64,000 nt of DNA from the NCBI GenBank assembly GCA_013178275.1, contig JABLWZ010000013.1, forward strand, positions 1-64,000, written 5' to 3'. Positions 18,223 through 27,178 of the stretch are shown in pieces; the first letter of the stretch is position 1, and the number at the start of each line of letters is the position of its first letter. The stretch is from Bacillota bacterium (GTDB taxonomy: Bacteria; Bacillota; Ch66; Ch109). Made by a program: the position numbers and the translations under genes. A model generated the notes under the pieces. It was not told the DNA's origin and searched no databases. It saw only the letters and a list, made by a program, of their open reading frames with translations.

Positions 18223-20100
18223 ATGGATATATACCAGGAGAATCTGCAGATCTTAAAGAAGAGATATCCACACATATACCACCGGCTGCTGTTCAAGAAG
18301 AGCCCGAGGTTTTCCATAGAGAATTCAAAGAACGAGAAATACCCGACCATCCTCGCCCGGGACGGTAAGGGGAGGTTTTTCCTGCACAGCTCTTACGACC
18401 CCAGGGAAGAGGCGCGGCGGACGGTCGAAAGCCTCGATCTTTCCAAGCTGAGCAGCCTTTGGGTCATGGGTACGGGCATGGGTTACCACATCATGGAGCT
18501 CATGAACAAGAGGAACCGGGGATTCATCACAGTGATACTCGAGACCGATCTTAACCTGTTTGACGTGTTCCTTCACACCAGCGTGGCCACCGAGGCGCTG
18601 CAGTGGCCGTATTTTCTCTTCAGCGCGGGAGAAAAGGTGGACCTGTTGTCTGACGTCGAATCGCTGCTACAGACCAAACTGAATTTTAATATGGGGAGGG
18701 CGAGGTTCTTAGTTCTCCCGGGTTTCGAACGCTACGATGGAAAGACATACCGCGAACTGGCCGACAAGGCCATCAGTTTTACGAAATACCGCTACAATTC
18801 CCTGGGTAACTCCGTTGAGGACACGATCGATGGGATAGTCAACTCATTTAAAAACCTGGATGTGATGGCCAACAGTCCGGGCATAAGGCAGCTGGAGGGT
18901 AAGTATAAAGGGATACCCGCCATCCTGGTGGCCGCCGGCCCCTCTCTGGACAAGAATATAGACCTTATCGCCGAGGCCAAGGGGAAGGCGCTGATAATCT
19001 CCTCGGACACCACCTTCCCGGTCCTGTTAAGAAAGGGCATTATTCCTGACATGGTTGTTACCGTCGAGAGGATACCCGAGGTCTACGAGCGTTTTTACAG
19101 CGGCATCGATATACCGCCGGAGACCTGGCTGGCCGCCCTGAATGTGGCGGACAACCGAATTTTTAAAGCCTTCCCGGATAGACATTTGCTGGCATTCAGG
19201 ATAACCGAGCCGCAGAGCCGGTGGCTGGACAGCGTCACCGGCCATAAGGGTGGGGTAATGACCGGTTTATCGGTGGCCCACCTCGCCTTTTCTATAGCCA
19301 ACCTGGCCGGCTGCGAGCCGATAATCCTGGTGGGGCAGGACCTGGCCCTGGCGGAAAGCGGCCAGTATTACGTGAGCGGGACGGAGGATTCGGACGGTAA
19401 AGCCGACAAATCGGGCGATGTGTGGGTAAAGGATTACTCAGGCCAACTTATCAAGAGCACCAAGATGTTAAAGCACTTCCTCGACTGGTTCGAGATAATG
19501 CTGAAAAGCGTTAAAACCCGATGCATCGACGCGACCGAAGGCGGCGCCTACATCGAGGGCACCGAGATCATGACCCTGCGCGAGGCTATCGATACCTACT
19601 GCCTGGGCAGCCCGGGTGTTACTCCCTTGCGCGAGGTCGTCGGGAATTATGACCCGATAGCCCTGGATTTTTTTATAGAACAGCTGCAGGACTTTAAAAG
19701 GGATTTCGAAGGTATCGTCAGCTTTATCGAGGACAGCCAGGACACTATAGACGAGCTTGAAAAGCGGGACGACCTAAATATAGAAAAAAAAGGAGTCGAG
19801 GTTCAGGAGGCATTGAACGAGGTGTTTTGGAAGATTACCTACCGGGGAAGGGTGGCTTTCGGGATACAGGCCATAACCTCGACCGCGATGACCCGCCTGG
19901 GCAGCTATGGGCAGCTGCAGGGCGAGGAGGATATCAAAGAATTCATCAAGTATGTACGGAGGTTTTTCAATGAACTGTCCCAGGCCTTAGAGATCTGGAT
20001 GTATACCATCGAGAGGATCATACGGGACACCAGAAGCGGGATCAGGACTGCCAACCAGAATCAATACGAAGGTGTTAAGGAGATGGCGGTAAATGTTTAA
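18223..20100 (+). CDS. maf: Motility accessory factor (Maf) flagellin glycosyltransferase, DUF115
   Basis: 625 residues. Maf proteins transfer nonulosonic acids (pseudaminic or legionaminic acid) from CMP donors to Ser/Thr of flagellin in the cytoplasm. The central MAF_flag10/DUF115 domain is marked by IPAILVAAGPSLDKNIDLI and the following SSDTTFPVLLRKGIIPDMVVTVE, then CEPIILVGQDLAL and the donor-site region DATEGGAYIEGTEIM. The N-terminal domain (1-200) and C-terminal helical domain (480-620) complete the usual layout. CAGGAGG precedes the ATG. It begins the operon under the sigma28-type promoter directly behind flagellin, so transferase and acceptor are co-regulated. Confidence 0.9.
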   Translation: MDIYQENLQILKKRYPHIYHRLLFKKSPRFSIENSKNEKYPTILARDGKGRFFLHSSYDPREEARRTVESLDLSKLSSLWVMGTGMGYHIMELMNKRNRGFITVILETDLNLFDVFLHTSVATEALQWPYFLFSAGEKVDLLSDVESLLQTKLNFNMGRARFLVLPGFERYDGKTYRELADKAISFTKYRYNSLGNSVEDTIDGIVNSFKNLDVMANSPGIRQLEGKYKGIPAILVAAGPSLDKNIDLIAEAKGKALIISSDTTFPVLLRKGIIPDMVVTVERIPEVYERFYSGIDIPPETWLAALNVADNRIFKAFPDRHLLAFRITEPQSRWLDSVTGHKGGVMTGLSVAHLAFSIANLAGCEPIILVGQDLALAESGQYYVSGTEDSDGKADKSGDVWVKDYSGQLIKSTKMLKHFLDWFEIMLKSVKTRCIDATEGGAYIEGTEIMTLREAIDTYCLGSPGVTPLREVVGNYDPIALDFFIEQLQDFKRDFEGIVSFIEDSQDTIDELEKRDDLNIEKKGVEVQEALNEVFWKITYRGRVAFGIQAITSTAMTRLGSYGQLQGEEDIKEFIKYVRRFFNELSQALEIWMYTIERIIRDTRSGIRTANQNQYEGVKEMAVNV

Positions 20101-21346
20101 GACTGAGCAGCAGTATACCATCAGGGCCCATGATAACGAGTTCGGCCACCGCAGAAGCTTCACCATGTACGTGAAGAGCCCGGACCAGGGGATCAACGAA
20201 CAGACCGGGGTCCTGCTGGTGGTGCAGAACCTTCTCGCGCAAGCGAACTCCAGCTTCTGGCAGGGCCTGCGGGCCAAGTGGGCGGATGCCTATAACGTCG
20301 TATGCATCGGACTGAACTACCAGGGCGCGGGCTGGACCGGAAGGGCCGGGTCGGGCGAGTACGCTATACCGATAGACACCATCAAGCAGATGTGCGGCCT
20401 GCTGCCGGAGGAAATCCGGCCCAAGGAGGTCCCGACTGACGCCGGCGAATTCCTGAAGTATTTTATAGGATGGGATCTAACACGTTACGGAATAGAGTTT
20501 ACAGAGACCCAGAACCTGGAGTTCTGGAAAAACTACCCGGATTACGGATTCATCCAGGCGATAGACTGTCTCTGGGCACTGGGGGCTTTAAAACAGATCT
20601 GCGGGGAAAAACAGGTCTCACTGAACTGGAAACGTACCTACGCATACGGTCTGAATGAGGGCGGCCACATAGTCCAGATGTGTGGACGATTCGCCCCCAA
20701 CACCTTCGCCCTGATCGTCGACAACTCCGGTTACCCCTATATTACTCTTAATACCATGACCGGCGGTGAGGTATTCCGGGAGATAAGAAGGCTGCCGGCG
20801 GGGGACTCGTACATCAATGTTTTTGTTTCTATACCCAAGACATATGGCTTATGGGAGAACGCCCGTTATTATGTAACCGAGGACATGGTGGAGATAAGGG
20901 ACCTGAGGAGGTTCATCGTCGAGTCTCCCACCCGGTACGTGGTTATCCAGGCCGAAGGGGATAATCCGGATAAACAGGTGGTGTGCGAGATGATGCGGGG
21001 CCGGGGGCTCAGTGTCGAGTACGCGGTGGAGGAAGACGCTGTCGACGAACACTCGGTGGCGTCCCTTTTTGAGAACTATGCAGACCGCTACCTGGCACCG
21101 GACAGCAGCGAAATGCTTTTGACGGAAGGGGTCGCGGACTTCGAACTGGGGACCAGGATAACCTTCAGCACCACCAACGGCCAGTTCGTGCTCGACTACT
21201 CCTCGGGCGCCCCGATGATAGAGTTTGAGGGTGAAATAATAGCCCTACGCCTGGCGAAAGAAGAGCCGATTTCTGAAGGGTATGGAACTGGTTTGGCAAT
21301 TGAGGGTAAAGATTATTATTGGAGGCGGCAGCAGCTGGATGTATAA
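20093..21346 (+). CDS. DUF2920-like alpha/beta-hydrolase-fold protein
   Basis: 417 residues, overlapping maf by 8 nt. The N-terminus carries beta strands (QYTIRAHDNEF...SFTMYVKSP), then LLVVQNLLAQANSSFWQ and VVCIGLNYQGAGW, and a nucleophile-elbow-like AYGLNEGGHIVQMCG near residue 190. This resembles DUF2920 proteins found in Campylobacter flagellar modification loci. The elbow here is G-L-N-E-G rather than GxSxG, so a classical serine hydrolase mechanism is doubtful. It may act as a deacetylase/esterase relative or non-catalytic partner. Its tight coupling to maf suggests a role in flagellin glycosylation. The family call is tentative. Confidence 0.6.
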   Translation: MFKTEQQYTIRAHDNEFGHRRSFTMYVKSPDQGINEQTGVLLVVQNLLAQANSSFWQGLRAKWADAYNVVCIGLNYQGAGWTGRAGSGEYAIPIDTIKQMCGLLPEEIRPKEVPTDAGEFLKYFIGWDLTRYGIEFTETQNLEFWKNYPDYGFIQAIDCLWALGALKQICGEKQVSLNWKRTYAYGLNEGGHIVQMCGRFAPNTFALIVDNSGYPYITLNTMTGGEVFREIRRLPAGDSYINVFVSIPKTYGLWENARYYVTEDMVEIRDLRRFIVESPTRYVVIQAEGDNPDKQVVCEMMRGRGLSVEYAVEEDAVDEHSVASLFENYADRYLAPDSSEMLLTEGVADFELGTRITFSTTNGQFVLDYSSGAPMIEFEGEIIALRLAKEEPISEGYGTGLAIEGKDYYWRRQQLDV

Positions 21347-22097
21347 AGGTCAAAAGATTAAGATCGTAGCCACTATCGAGGCCCGCATGACCTCTACCCG
21401 GCTGCCGGGGAAGGTGCTGCTGGATCTGTGCGGCAAGCCGGCGCTACAGCACATCGTGGAGCGGCTGAGGCGGAGCCGCTATCTGGATGATGTGGTGGTG
21501 GCCACCACGGTAAACGCCACCGACGACCCGGTGGTCCAGATGTGTAAGGATATCGGCTGCTCTTACTACCGGGGCAGCGAGGAGGACGTGTTGCTGCGGG
21601 TACTGGAGGCGGCCAGGTCGGTAGACGCCGACCTGATCGTGGAGATCACCGGGGACTGCCCGGTGATCGACTGGCGGCACGTGGACCGGCTGATCGAGAT
21701 GTTCTTCTCCGGAGAGTACGACTATGTATCGAATGTGATGGAGAGGAGCTTCCCCCGGGGGTTCGACACCCAGGTCTTCCCGGTGCGGGTGCTGGACGAG
21801 GTGAACCGGCTGACCCAGGACCCGGTGGACCACGAGCACGTTTCCTATTATATCTATAATCATCCCGAGAGGTACCGCCTGCTGAACTGGCGGGCTGAGG
21901 GGGATGCGTTCCATCCCGAGCTGGAGATCACCCTGGATACCCCGGAGGACTACCGGCTGATCAAGGCGGTGTATGAGGGGCTGTATCGGGAGAACCCCGA
22001 TTTTTCCGCAGTGGACGTGATACGCTACTTGCTGGCCAACCAGGGACTAGCCGGCTTAGTCTCCAGGGTGCGGAGGAAGCAGCCGCATGGGCAATAA
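21339..22097 (+). CDS. SpsF/CMP-KDO-synthetase-like nucleotidyltransferase (first copy)
   Basis: 252 residues, starting at an ATG that overlaps the previous stop codon. IVATIEARMTSTRLPGKVLLDLCGKPALQHIVERL is the cytidylyltransferase signature of the SpsF family, with the acidic metal site in LIVEITGDCPVIDWRHVD near 105. SERSFPRGFDTQVF and EHVSYYIYNHPERYRLLNW are typical of SpsF. These enzymes activate sugars, often with CMP. A paralogue lies at 28592. With no canonical PseF elsewhere in the window, one of the two may make CMP-pseudaminic acid. The next gene overlaps its end by 11 nt. Confidence 0.8.
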   Translation: MYKGQKIKIVATIEARMTSTRLPGKVLLDLCGKPALQHIVERLRRSRYLDDVVVATTVNATDDPVVQMCKDIGCSYYRGSEEDVLLRVLEAARSVDADLIVEITGDCPVIDWRHVDRLIEMFFSGEYDYVSNVMERSFPRGFDTQVFPVRVLDEVNRLTQDPVDHEHVSYYIYNHPERYRLLNWRAEGDAFHPELEITLDTPEDYRLIKAVYEGLYRENPDFSAVDVIRYLLANQGLAGLVSRVRRKQPHGQ

Positions 22098-23058
22098 AAA
22101 CCGAGAAAAACTTAAGGTGCTAATAATAGGGGCCGGCTGCATCGCCGCCCTTTTTGATAAACCCGGCGATGAGCGGGTGCTGACCCACGCGCACGCGGTC
22201 TGGAAGAGCGACGGTTTCGAGCTGGTTGGGTTTGTCGATCCCCAGATAGATAAGGCCCGGGCAGCGGCGGAGGTCTGGGGAGGGAAGGCATTCCCCGACC
22301 TGGTAGAGGCGTTCGGTGATGAACGGGTGGACGTGGCCGGCATCGCTGTACCCGACGAGTTCCACTATGAGCTGTTAAACGAGGTCGCCAGATACCCGGT
22401 ACGGCTGGTCCTGGCGGAAAAGCCGCTGACCAGGACGCTGGAGGAGGCCGAAAAGGTCAGGAAACTTTATGCTGAGATCGGACGGCCGGTGCTGGTGAAC
22501 TACTCCCGGCGTTTCGTGCCCGAGTTTGAAGACCTGAAAATCAAGATTCAGAGTGGGGAGTTCGGACGGTTCCTGAACGGCGCTGGTTATTACGGTAAAG
22601 GGTTTCTGCACAACGGTTCGCACATGGTCGACCTGATGCGGCACCTGCTGGGGGAGCCGACGGGCTGGAAAGTTACGGGGGCGGTTGAGGATTTTTACGG
22701 TGACGACCCGAGCCTGTCGGTAAGCCTGGAGTTTGGGGATGAGGTTCGGTTTTCGATGCTGGCGGTAGACTGCCGCGCCTATACGGTGTTCGAGCTGGAC
22801 CTGCTTTTTGAAAAGAAGCGGGTTCGTATCGTCGATTCAGGGTTTTCCGTCGAGGAGTACGATATGGTCGAAAACCCGGTCTTCAAGGGATACCGCAGGC
22901 TGGAAAAGGGCCGCGAGTACGGTACCAGTTTTGGGGTCATGATGTCGCTGGTTTATGAAAACATCTTTGAACACCTGAGCCGGGGGACCGGGTTGAAGTG
23001 CTCCCTGGAGGACGCCTACCGCACGATGAAGCTGTGCGAGGAGGTAAAAAGGGGATAG
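22087..23058 (+). CDS. Gfo/Idh/MocA-family NAD(P)-dependent sugar oxidoreductase
   Basis: 323 residues. Rossmann start VLIIGAGCIAALFD (GxGxxA-like) with the acidic VGFVDP at the end of the second strand, then LAEKPLTRTLEEAEK, the EKP signature containing the catalytic-region Lys. The second domain holds YYGKGFLHNGSHMVDLMRHLLGEP, the usual GxHxxD/H element. Such enzymes oxidise or reduce sugar hydroxyls, commonly before a DegT aminotransferase as found two genes downstream. The precise substrate cannot be read from sequence. Confidence 0.82.
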   Translation: MGNKNREKLKVLIIGAGCIAALFDKPGDERVLTHAHAVWKSDGFELVGFVDPQIDKARAAAEVWGGKAFPDLVEAFGDERVDVAGIAVPDEFHYELLNEVARYPVRLVLAEKPLTRTLEEAEKVRKLYAEIGRPVLVNYSRRFVPEFEDLKIKIQSGEFGRFLNGAGYYGKGFLHNGSHMVDLMRHLLGEPTGWKVTGAVEDFYGDDPSLSVSLEFGDEVRFSMLAVDCRAYTVFELDLLFEKKRVRIVDSGFSVEEYDMVENPVFKGYRRLEKGREYGTSFGVMMSLVYENIFEHLSRGTGLKCSLEDAYRTMKLCEEVKRG

Positions 23059-23060
23059 CG

Positions 23061-24200
23061 ATGAGCCAACGCGTATTGTTTTTTTCCCGCGACCCGGGAG
23101 GGGCCAATGTGATAATTCCCCTGGTCAGGGGGTTTCAGGACCAGGGGTATTCAGTAGATCTGTACGGCAAGGACATGGCGCTGGATAGATACCGGGCCGC
23201 CGGGCTGGTGGGGGTCGATCTGACGGCGGAGGTGAAGGACGCGGGTTATGAGGAACTGCAGAGGTTACTGCGGGGGATAAGTCCTGACTTGGTCATCACC
23301 GGGACCAGCGCCAACGACTTCACCGAGAAGCACCTGTGGAGGGCGGCCGGCAGTCTGGGCATCCCGTCCTTTGCGGTGCTGGACCAGTGGCTGAACTATG
23401 GGATACGGTTTTCGAACCACGGCCTGGACAGGATTTCCCTTTACGAGCAGGATAAGACCCACCCCTACCTTCCCGCGCGGATCCTGGTCATGGACGAAAC
23501 CGCCCGGGAGGACATGACCCGGCTGGGTTTTGAACCGGGTATCCTAGAGGTCGTGGGCCATCCCTACCTGGAGGCGGTGGCGGGGGAGAAAAAGAGGCTC
23601 GATGCGGCCGCCGGGTTAAGAGACAGACTCGGGGTCGGAGCGGACGACTATCTGATAGTTTTTGCCCCGGAGCCCATCTCCAAGGTTTACAACGAGACGG
23701 ACGATTCTCCCCACTACTGGGGCTACACCGAGCGGACCATCCTGAAGGAGGTCGTCGCCGGTCTGGAGCGGGTCTGCGCCCAATGCGGCCGGAAGGTCCG
23801 GGTGGTGATACGGATGCACCCGCAGGAGAGGCCCGACAATTACGACGAGATTATTCGTGAACACGGTGGAAGGATTTCCTTGCTTATGGATTCGAAATCG
23901 AATGTTTTTGAACTGATGTTGTGCTCAGACCTGATTATGGGGATGTCCTCGATGTTTCTGCTGGAGGCGGCGGCCCTGGATAGACCGATAGTCAGCGTTC
24001 TCATCGGGCTGGCCCGTGAGTCCCCGTTTATCCTTGACCGGACCGGAGCCTCACCTTCTATCAGGAGCCGGGATGAGCTGGAGTCGTTTCTCTACAAGGC
24101 GATAGCATATGGCCAGGCCCCGGTGGTCAGCTTATCGGGTTACCAGGGGGCGGCGGCCAGGGTAATAAATCTGGCGGAGGGGTTGTTATGCCGAGGCTAG
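23061..24200 (+). CDS. GT-B-fold glycosyltransferase or sugar-nucleotide enzyme, unassigned
   Basis: 379 residues. It starts with RVLFFSRDPGGANVIIPLVRGFQ, a GT-B-like N-terminal domain. The C-terminal half contains VVIRMHPQERPDNYDEII, SKSNVFELMLCSDLIMGMSSMFLLEAAALDRPIVSV, reminiscent of CDP-glycerol glycerophosphotransferases and UDP-sugar epimerase-like folds (donor-binding SS-E motif). I do not recognise a specific subfamily. It sits between an oxidoreductase and an aminotransferase of the glycosylation operon and could transfer or release a modified sugar. ATG 23061 is two bases after the preceding stop codon, and its C-terminus overlaps the next gene by 13 nt. Confidence 0.65.
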   Translation: MSQRVLFFSRDPGGANVIIPLVRGFQDQGYSVDLYGKDMALDRYRAAGLVGVDLTAEVKDAGYEELQRLLRGISPDLVITGTSANDFTEKHLWRAAGSLGIPSFAVLDQWLNYGIRFSNHGLDRISLYEQDKTHPYLPARILVMDETAREDMTRLGFEPGILEVVGHPYLEAVAGEKKRLDAAAGLRDRLGVGADDYLIVFAPEPISKVYNETDDSPHYWGYTERTILKEVVAGLERVCAQCGRKVRVVIRMHPQERPDNYDEIIREHGGRISLLMDSKSNVFELMLCSDLIMGMSSMFLLEAAALDRPIVSVLIGLARESPFILDRTGASPSIRSRDELESFLYKAIAYGQAPVVSLSGYQGAAARVINLAEGLLCRG

Positions 24201-25489
24201 CCATTAACGGAGGAGATAAGGTAAGAAAGGAACTGTTTCCCGCTTACCGTCCTATATCCAGTCAGGAGGAAGAGGCGGTGCTGAGGGTCATCAGGTCAGG
24301 AGTGCTTTCGAAGTTCCTGGGGGCCTGGCACGAGGACTTCTACGGCGGTCCGGAGGTGCAGGCGCTGGAGCGGGAGTGGGCTGAACACTTCCAGGTCAAG
24401 CACGCGATATCGGTCAATTCCGCGACCTCCGGGCTGTACTGCGCGGTGGGGGCGACCGGGGCGGGACCGGGGGACGAGATTATAGCCTCTCCCTACACCA
24501 TGTCCGCATCCGCGACGTCGGCGCTGATCTTCAACAGCGTCCCGGTATTCGCCGACATCGAGGAGGACTTCTTCTGCCTGGACCCGATCTCGATAGAGTC
24601 GAGAATCACCCCCCGGACCCGGGCGATCGTGGTGGTGGACATCTTCGGCCAGCCCTACGATGCTGAGCGTATCAACGCCCTGGCCAGGAAACACAACCTG
24701 TTGGTAATCGAGGACGCGGCCCAGGCCCCCGGGGCGAGGTATAAGGGTAAGTACGCGGGCACCCTGGGGGATATCGGGGTCTACTCGCTGAACTACCACA
24801 AGCACATCCACAGCGGTGAGGGTGGGATGCTGGTGACCGACAACGATGAGCTGGCGGAGCGGGTAAGGCTTATCCGCAACCACGCGGAGTCGGTGGTGGG
24901 GCCCAAGGGCACCGGCAATCTCATCAACATGATCGGGTTCAACTTCCGTATGACCGAGCTGGAGGCGGCGGTGGCCCGCGAACAGCTAAAGAAACTCCCC
25001 GATCTGCTCGATAAAAGAAAGAGGAACGTGAATTACCTGTCGGAAAGACTGCGGAAGATCCCCGGCCTGGAACCGGCCAGGGAAAGGGACGGCTGCGAGC
25101 ACGCGTTCTACGTTCACCCGCTGAAGTACCGGGGAGAGGTTACCGGGATACCCCGGGACCGTTTCATCGAGGCGGTGAAGGCGGAACTGATGCCGTCTGA
25201 GATGCGGCTGTCCGAGGGTGTAAAGATAGGGTGCGGCTATGTGAAGCCGCTTTACCTGCTCCCGATGTTTCAGGAACTGACTGGTTACGGCGATAAGGGG
25301 TGCCCCTTCCGCTGCGGCTGGTATAAAGGGGAAGTGAGCTACCAGCAGGGTATCTGCCCGGTGGTGGAGAGGATGCACTTCAGCGAGCTGGTTACCCATG
25401 AACTGATTCACGCTAACCTTAGCGACAGCGACCTGGACGACGTGGTGTCGGCTTTTCAAAAGGTTTGGGAATACAGGGGTGAACTGTAG
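24188..25489 (+). CDS. DegT/DnrJ/EryC1/StrS aminotransferase
   Basis: 433 residues, PLP-dependent sugar aminotransferase. Diagnostic elements: NSATSGLYCAVGATGAGPGDEII (PLP phosphate loop), VIEDAAQAPGARY (Asp for the pyridine nitrogen), and SLNYHKHIHSGEGGML with the Schiff-base Lys. It is longer than PseC-type enzymes and has a Cys-containing insert near residue 375 (GCPFRCGWYKGEVSYQQGICP). Together with the Gfo/Idh/MocA enzyme upstream it probably makes an amino sugar distinct from pseudaminic acid. GAGGGG precedes the ATG; the stop codon overlaps the next start by one base. Confidence 0.88.
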   Translation: MPRLAINGGDKVRKELFPAYRPISSQEEEAVLRVIRSGVLSKFLGAWHEDFYGGPEVQALEREWAEHFQVKHAISVNSATSGLYCAVGATGAGPGDEIIASPYTMSASATSALIFNSVPVFADIEEDFFCLDPISIESRITPRTRAIVVVDIFGQPYDAERINALARKHNLLVIEDAAQAPGARYKGKYAGTLGDIGVYSLNYHKHIHSGEGGMLVTDNDELAERVRLIRNHAESVVGPKGTGNLINMIGFNFRMTELEAAVAREQLKKLPDLLDKRKRNVNYLSERLRKIPGLEPARERDGCEHAFYVHPLKYRGEVTGIPRDRFIEAVKAELMPSEMRLSEGVKIGCGYVKPLYLLPMFQELTGYGDKGCPFRCGWYKGEVSYQQGICPVVERMHFSELVTHELIHANLSDSDLDDVVSAFQKVWEYRGEL

Positions 25490-26046
25490 TGGAAAAAAGC
25501 GCCTTCCTGACGGGGGAGAACATATACCTGAGGGGCTTGTTGGAGAGCGACGCGCGGGGCAATTACCAGCACTGGTTCAACGACAGTGAGGTCTGCCGCA
25601 GCAACTCGCACCACCGGTTTCCCTATAATGAGAAGAAGGCCCTGGACTATATAGAGTACTCCCAGCGGACCCGGGACGCCCTGATCCTGGCGATAGTCAC
25701 CCGGGATAAGGACGAGCACATCGGGAATATCTCGTTGCAGGATATTGACTACTTCAACCGCACCGCTGACCTGGCCGTCCTGATCGGTGAGAAGGACTGC
25801 TGGGGCCGGGGGTTTTCCAAGGAAGCCGCGCTGCTCATCATAGACCACGGTTTTTCCGCCTTGGGTTTAAACCGAATCACCTGCGGCACCACCGAGGACA
25901 ACCTGCCTATGCAGCGGCTGGCCCTGGCCATGGGTTTCCAGAGGGAGGGGGTCAGAAGGGCGGCGGTTTTTAAAAACAACCGCTTTCTGGATGTCTACGA
26001 GTACGGACTGCTGACGTCTGAGTGGTTGGACCATAAAAAATCTTAA
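25489..26046 (+). CDS. GNAT-family N-acetyltransferase (RimJ/RimL or PseH-like)
   Basis: 185 residues. Starts YLRGLLESDARGNYQHWFNDSEV, typical of RimJ/RimL-type GNATs. The acetyl-CoA loop is IGEKDCWGRGFSKEA (Q/RxxGxG/A variant) and DHGFSALGLNRITCGTTEDNLPMQRLALAMGFQREG is the conserved C-terminal half. In this operon it probably acetylates the amino sugar made by the aminotransferase just upstream; PseH of the pseudaminic pathway belongs to the same superfamily. The GTG start overlaps the previous TAG, indicating translational coupling. Confidence 0.82.
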   Translation: MEKSAFLTGENIYLRGLLESDARGNYQHWFNDSEVCRSNSHHRFPYNEKKALDYIEYSQRTRDALILAIVTRDKDEHIGNISLQDIDYFNRTADLAVLIGEKDCWGRGFSKEAALLIIDHGFSALGLNRITCGTTEDNLPMQRLALAMGFQREGVRRAAVFKNNRFLDVYEYGLLTSEWLDHKKS

Positions 26047-26054
26047 GGGAAAGG

Positions 26055-27161
26055 GTGATTCTCGTGGCGGGGTATGGGAAGCCGCTGTACGACCATCTTC
26101 AGTACTGTGTCCGCTGCTGTATGCCTGAAACCACCGAAGGCATCGTTTTCGACGAGATGGGCATCTGCCAGGCCTGCCAGTCGGCGGAGCAGAAGATACA
26201 TATCGACTGGGTGGCCAGGGAAAAGGAGCTGCGAAAGACCCTGGAGCACTATAAAAACACCAGCGGGGACAACTACGACTGCATCGTCCCCATCAGCGGC
26301 GGCAAGGATAGCACCTTTCAGCTTTACGTCATCACCCAGGTCTACGGTATGAAGCCTCTGGCGGTGACCTTCAGCCACAACTGGTACTCCGACGAGGGCA
26401 AGCACAATTTATGGAACGCCCTGGAACAGTTCAACGTCGACCACATCATGTTCACCCCCAACCGCCGGCTGGTGAACAAACTGGCCCGCCACTCCCTCGT
26501 CAAGATCGGGGATTCCTGCTGGCACTGCCACGCCGGGGTAGGGGCCTTTCCCCTGCAGGTGGCGGTGAAGTTCAAGATACCGCTCCTGATCTGGGGGGAA
26601 TCGGTGGCGGAGTCGTCCGGCCGGGCGAGCTACTTCAACCCGGTGACCAGGTTCGACCGGGATTACTTCACCAAGGTATCCGCCCGGTGCTACGCCTCTG
26701 ATATGGCGACTGACGATATCACCTTGAAGGACCTCAACTGCTTTCAGCTTCCCTCGGTCGAGGAACTGGAGCAGGTGGGGGTGGTGGGAATCCACCTGGG
26801 AGACTACCTGTTCTGGGACGACGAACGCCAGATGGAGTTCGTGAGGGACTATTACGACTGGCGCGAGGGCAAGGTGGAGGGGACCTACAAGGGGTATAAA
26901 AGTGTCGAGTGCAAGATGGCCGGGGTGCATGACTACACCTGCTTTCTCAAACGGGGTTACGGCCGGGGCACCTATCACGCTAGTGTCGACGTGAGGGCCG
27001 GACTCCTGACCCGCGAAGAGGGATTCGAGCTAGCCAAACAGCACGACACGGAGCGGCCCAAGGCCTTCGATGAATACCTGAAGCTGACCGGGTTCTCCGA
27101 GGAGGAGGCCGTGGATATCGTAAGGTCTCACCGCAGCGGCAGCTGTCGGCTACTTCCATAG
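26055..27161 (+). CDS. N-acetyl-sugar amidotransferase (WbpG/PseA type)
   Basis: 368 residues. A Cys-rich N-terminal zinc-ribbon (YCVRCCMPETTEGIVFDEMGICQACQ) precedes an N-type ATP-pyrophosphatase domain with the PP-loop PISGGKDST, followed by SCWHCHAGVG. TIGR03573-type enzymes convert an acetamido group to an acetamidino group (PseA on pseudaminic acid derivatives, WbpG in Pseudomonas O antigen). They need ammonia, supplied in Pseudomonas by HisH/HisF-like partners. None is encoded here, but an amidase follows after 17 nt. GTG 26055 or GTG 26064 may be the start; the AAGGGAAAGG ribosome binding site fits the second slightly better. Confidence 0.85.
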   Translation: MILVAGYGKPLYDHLQYCVRCCMPETTEGIVFDEMGICQACQSAEQKIHIDWVAREKELRKTLEHYKNTSGDNYDCIVPISGGKDSTFQLYVITQVYGMKPLAVTFSHNWYSDEGKHNLWNALEQFNVDHIMFTPNRRLVNKLARHSLVKIGDSCWHCHAGVGAFPLQVAVKFKIPLLIWGESVAESSGRASYFNPVTRFDRDYFTKVSARCYASDMATDDITLKDLNCFQLPSVEELEQVGVVGIHLGDYLFWDDERQMEFVRDYYDWREGKVEGTYKGYKSVECKMAGVHDYTCFLKRGYGRGTYHASVDVRAGLLTREEGFELAKQHDTERPKAFDEYLKLTGFSEEEAVDIVRSHRSGSCRLLP

Positions 27162-27178
27162 GATGGGGGGTAACGTCA

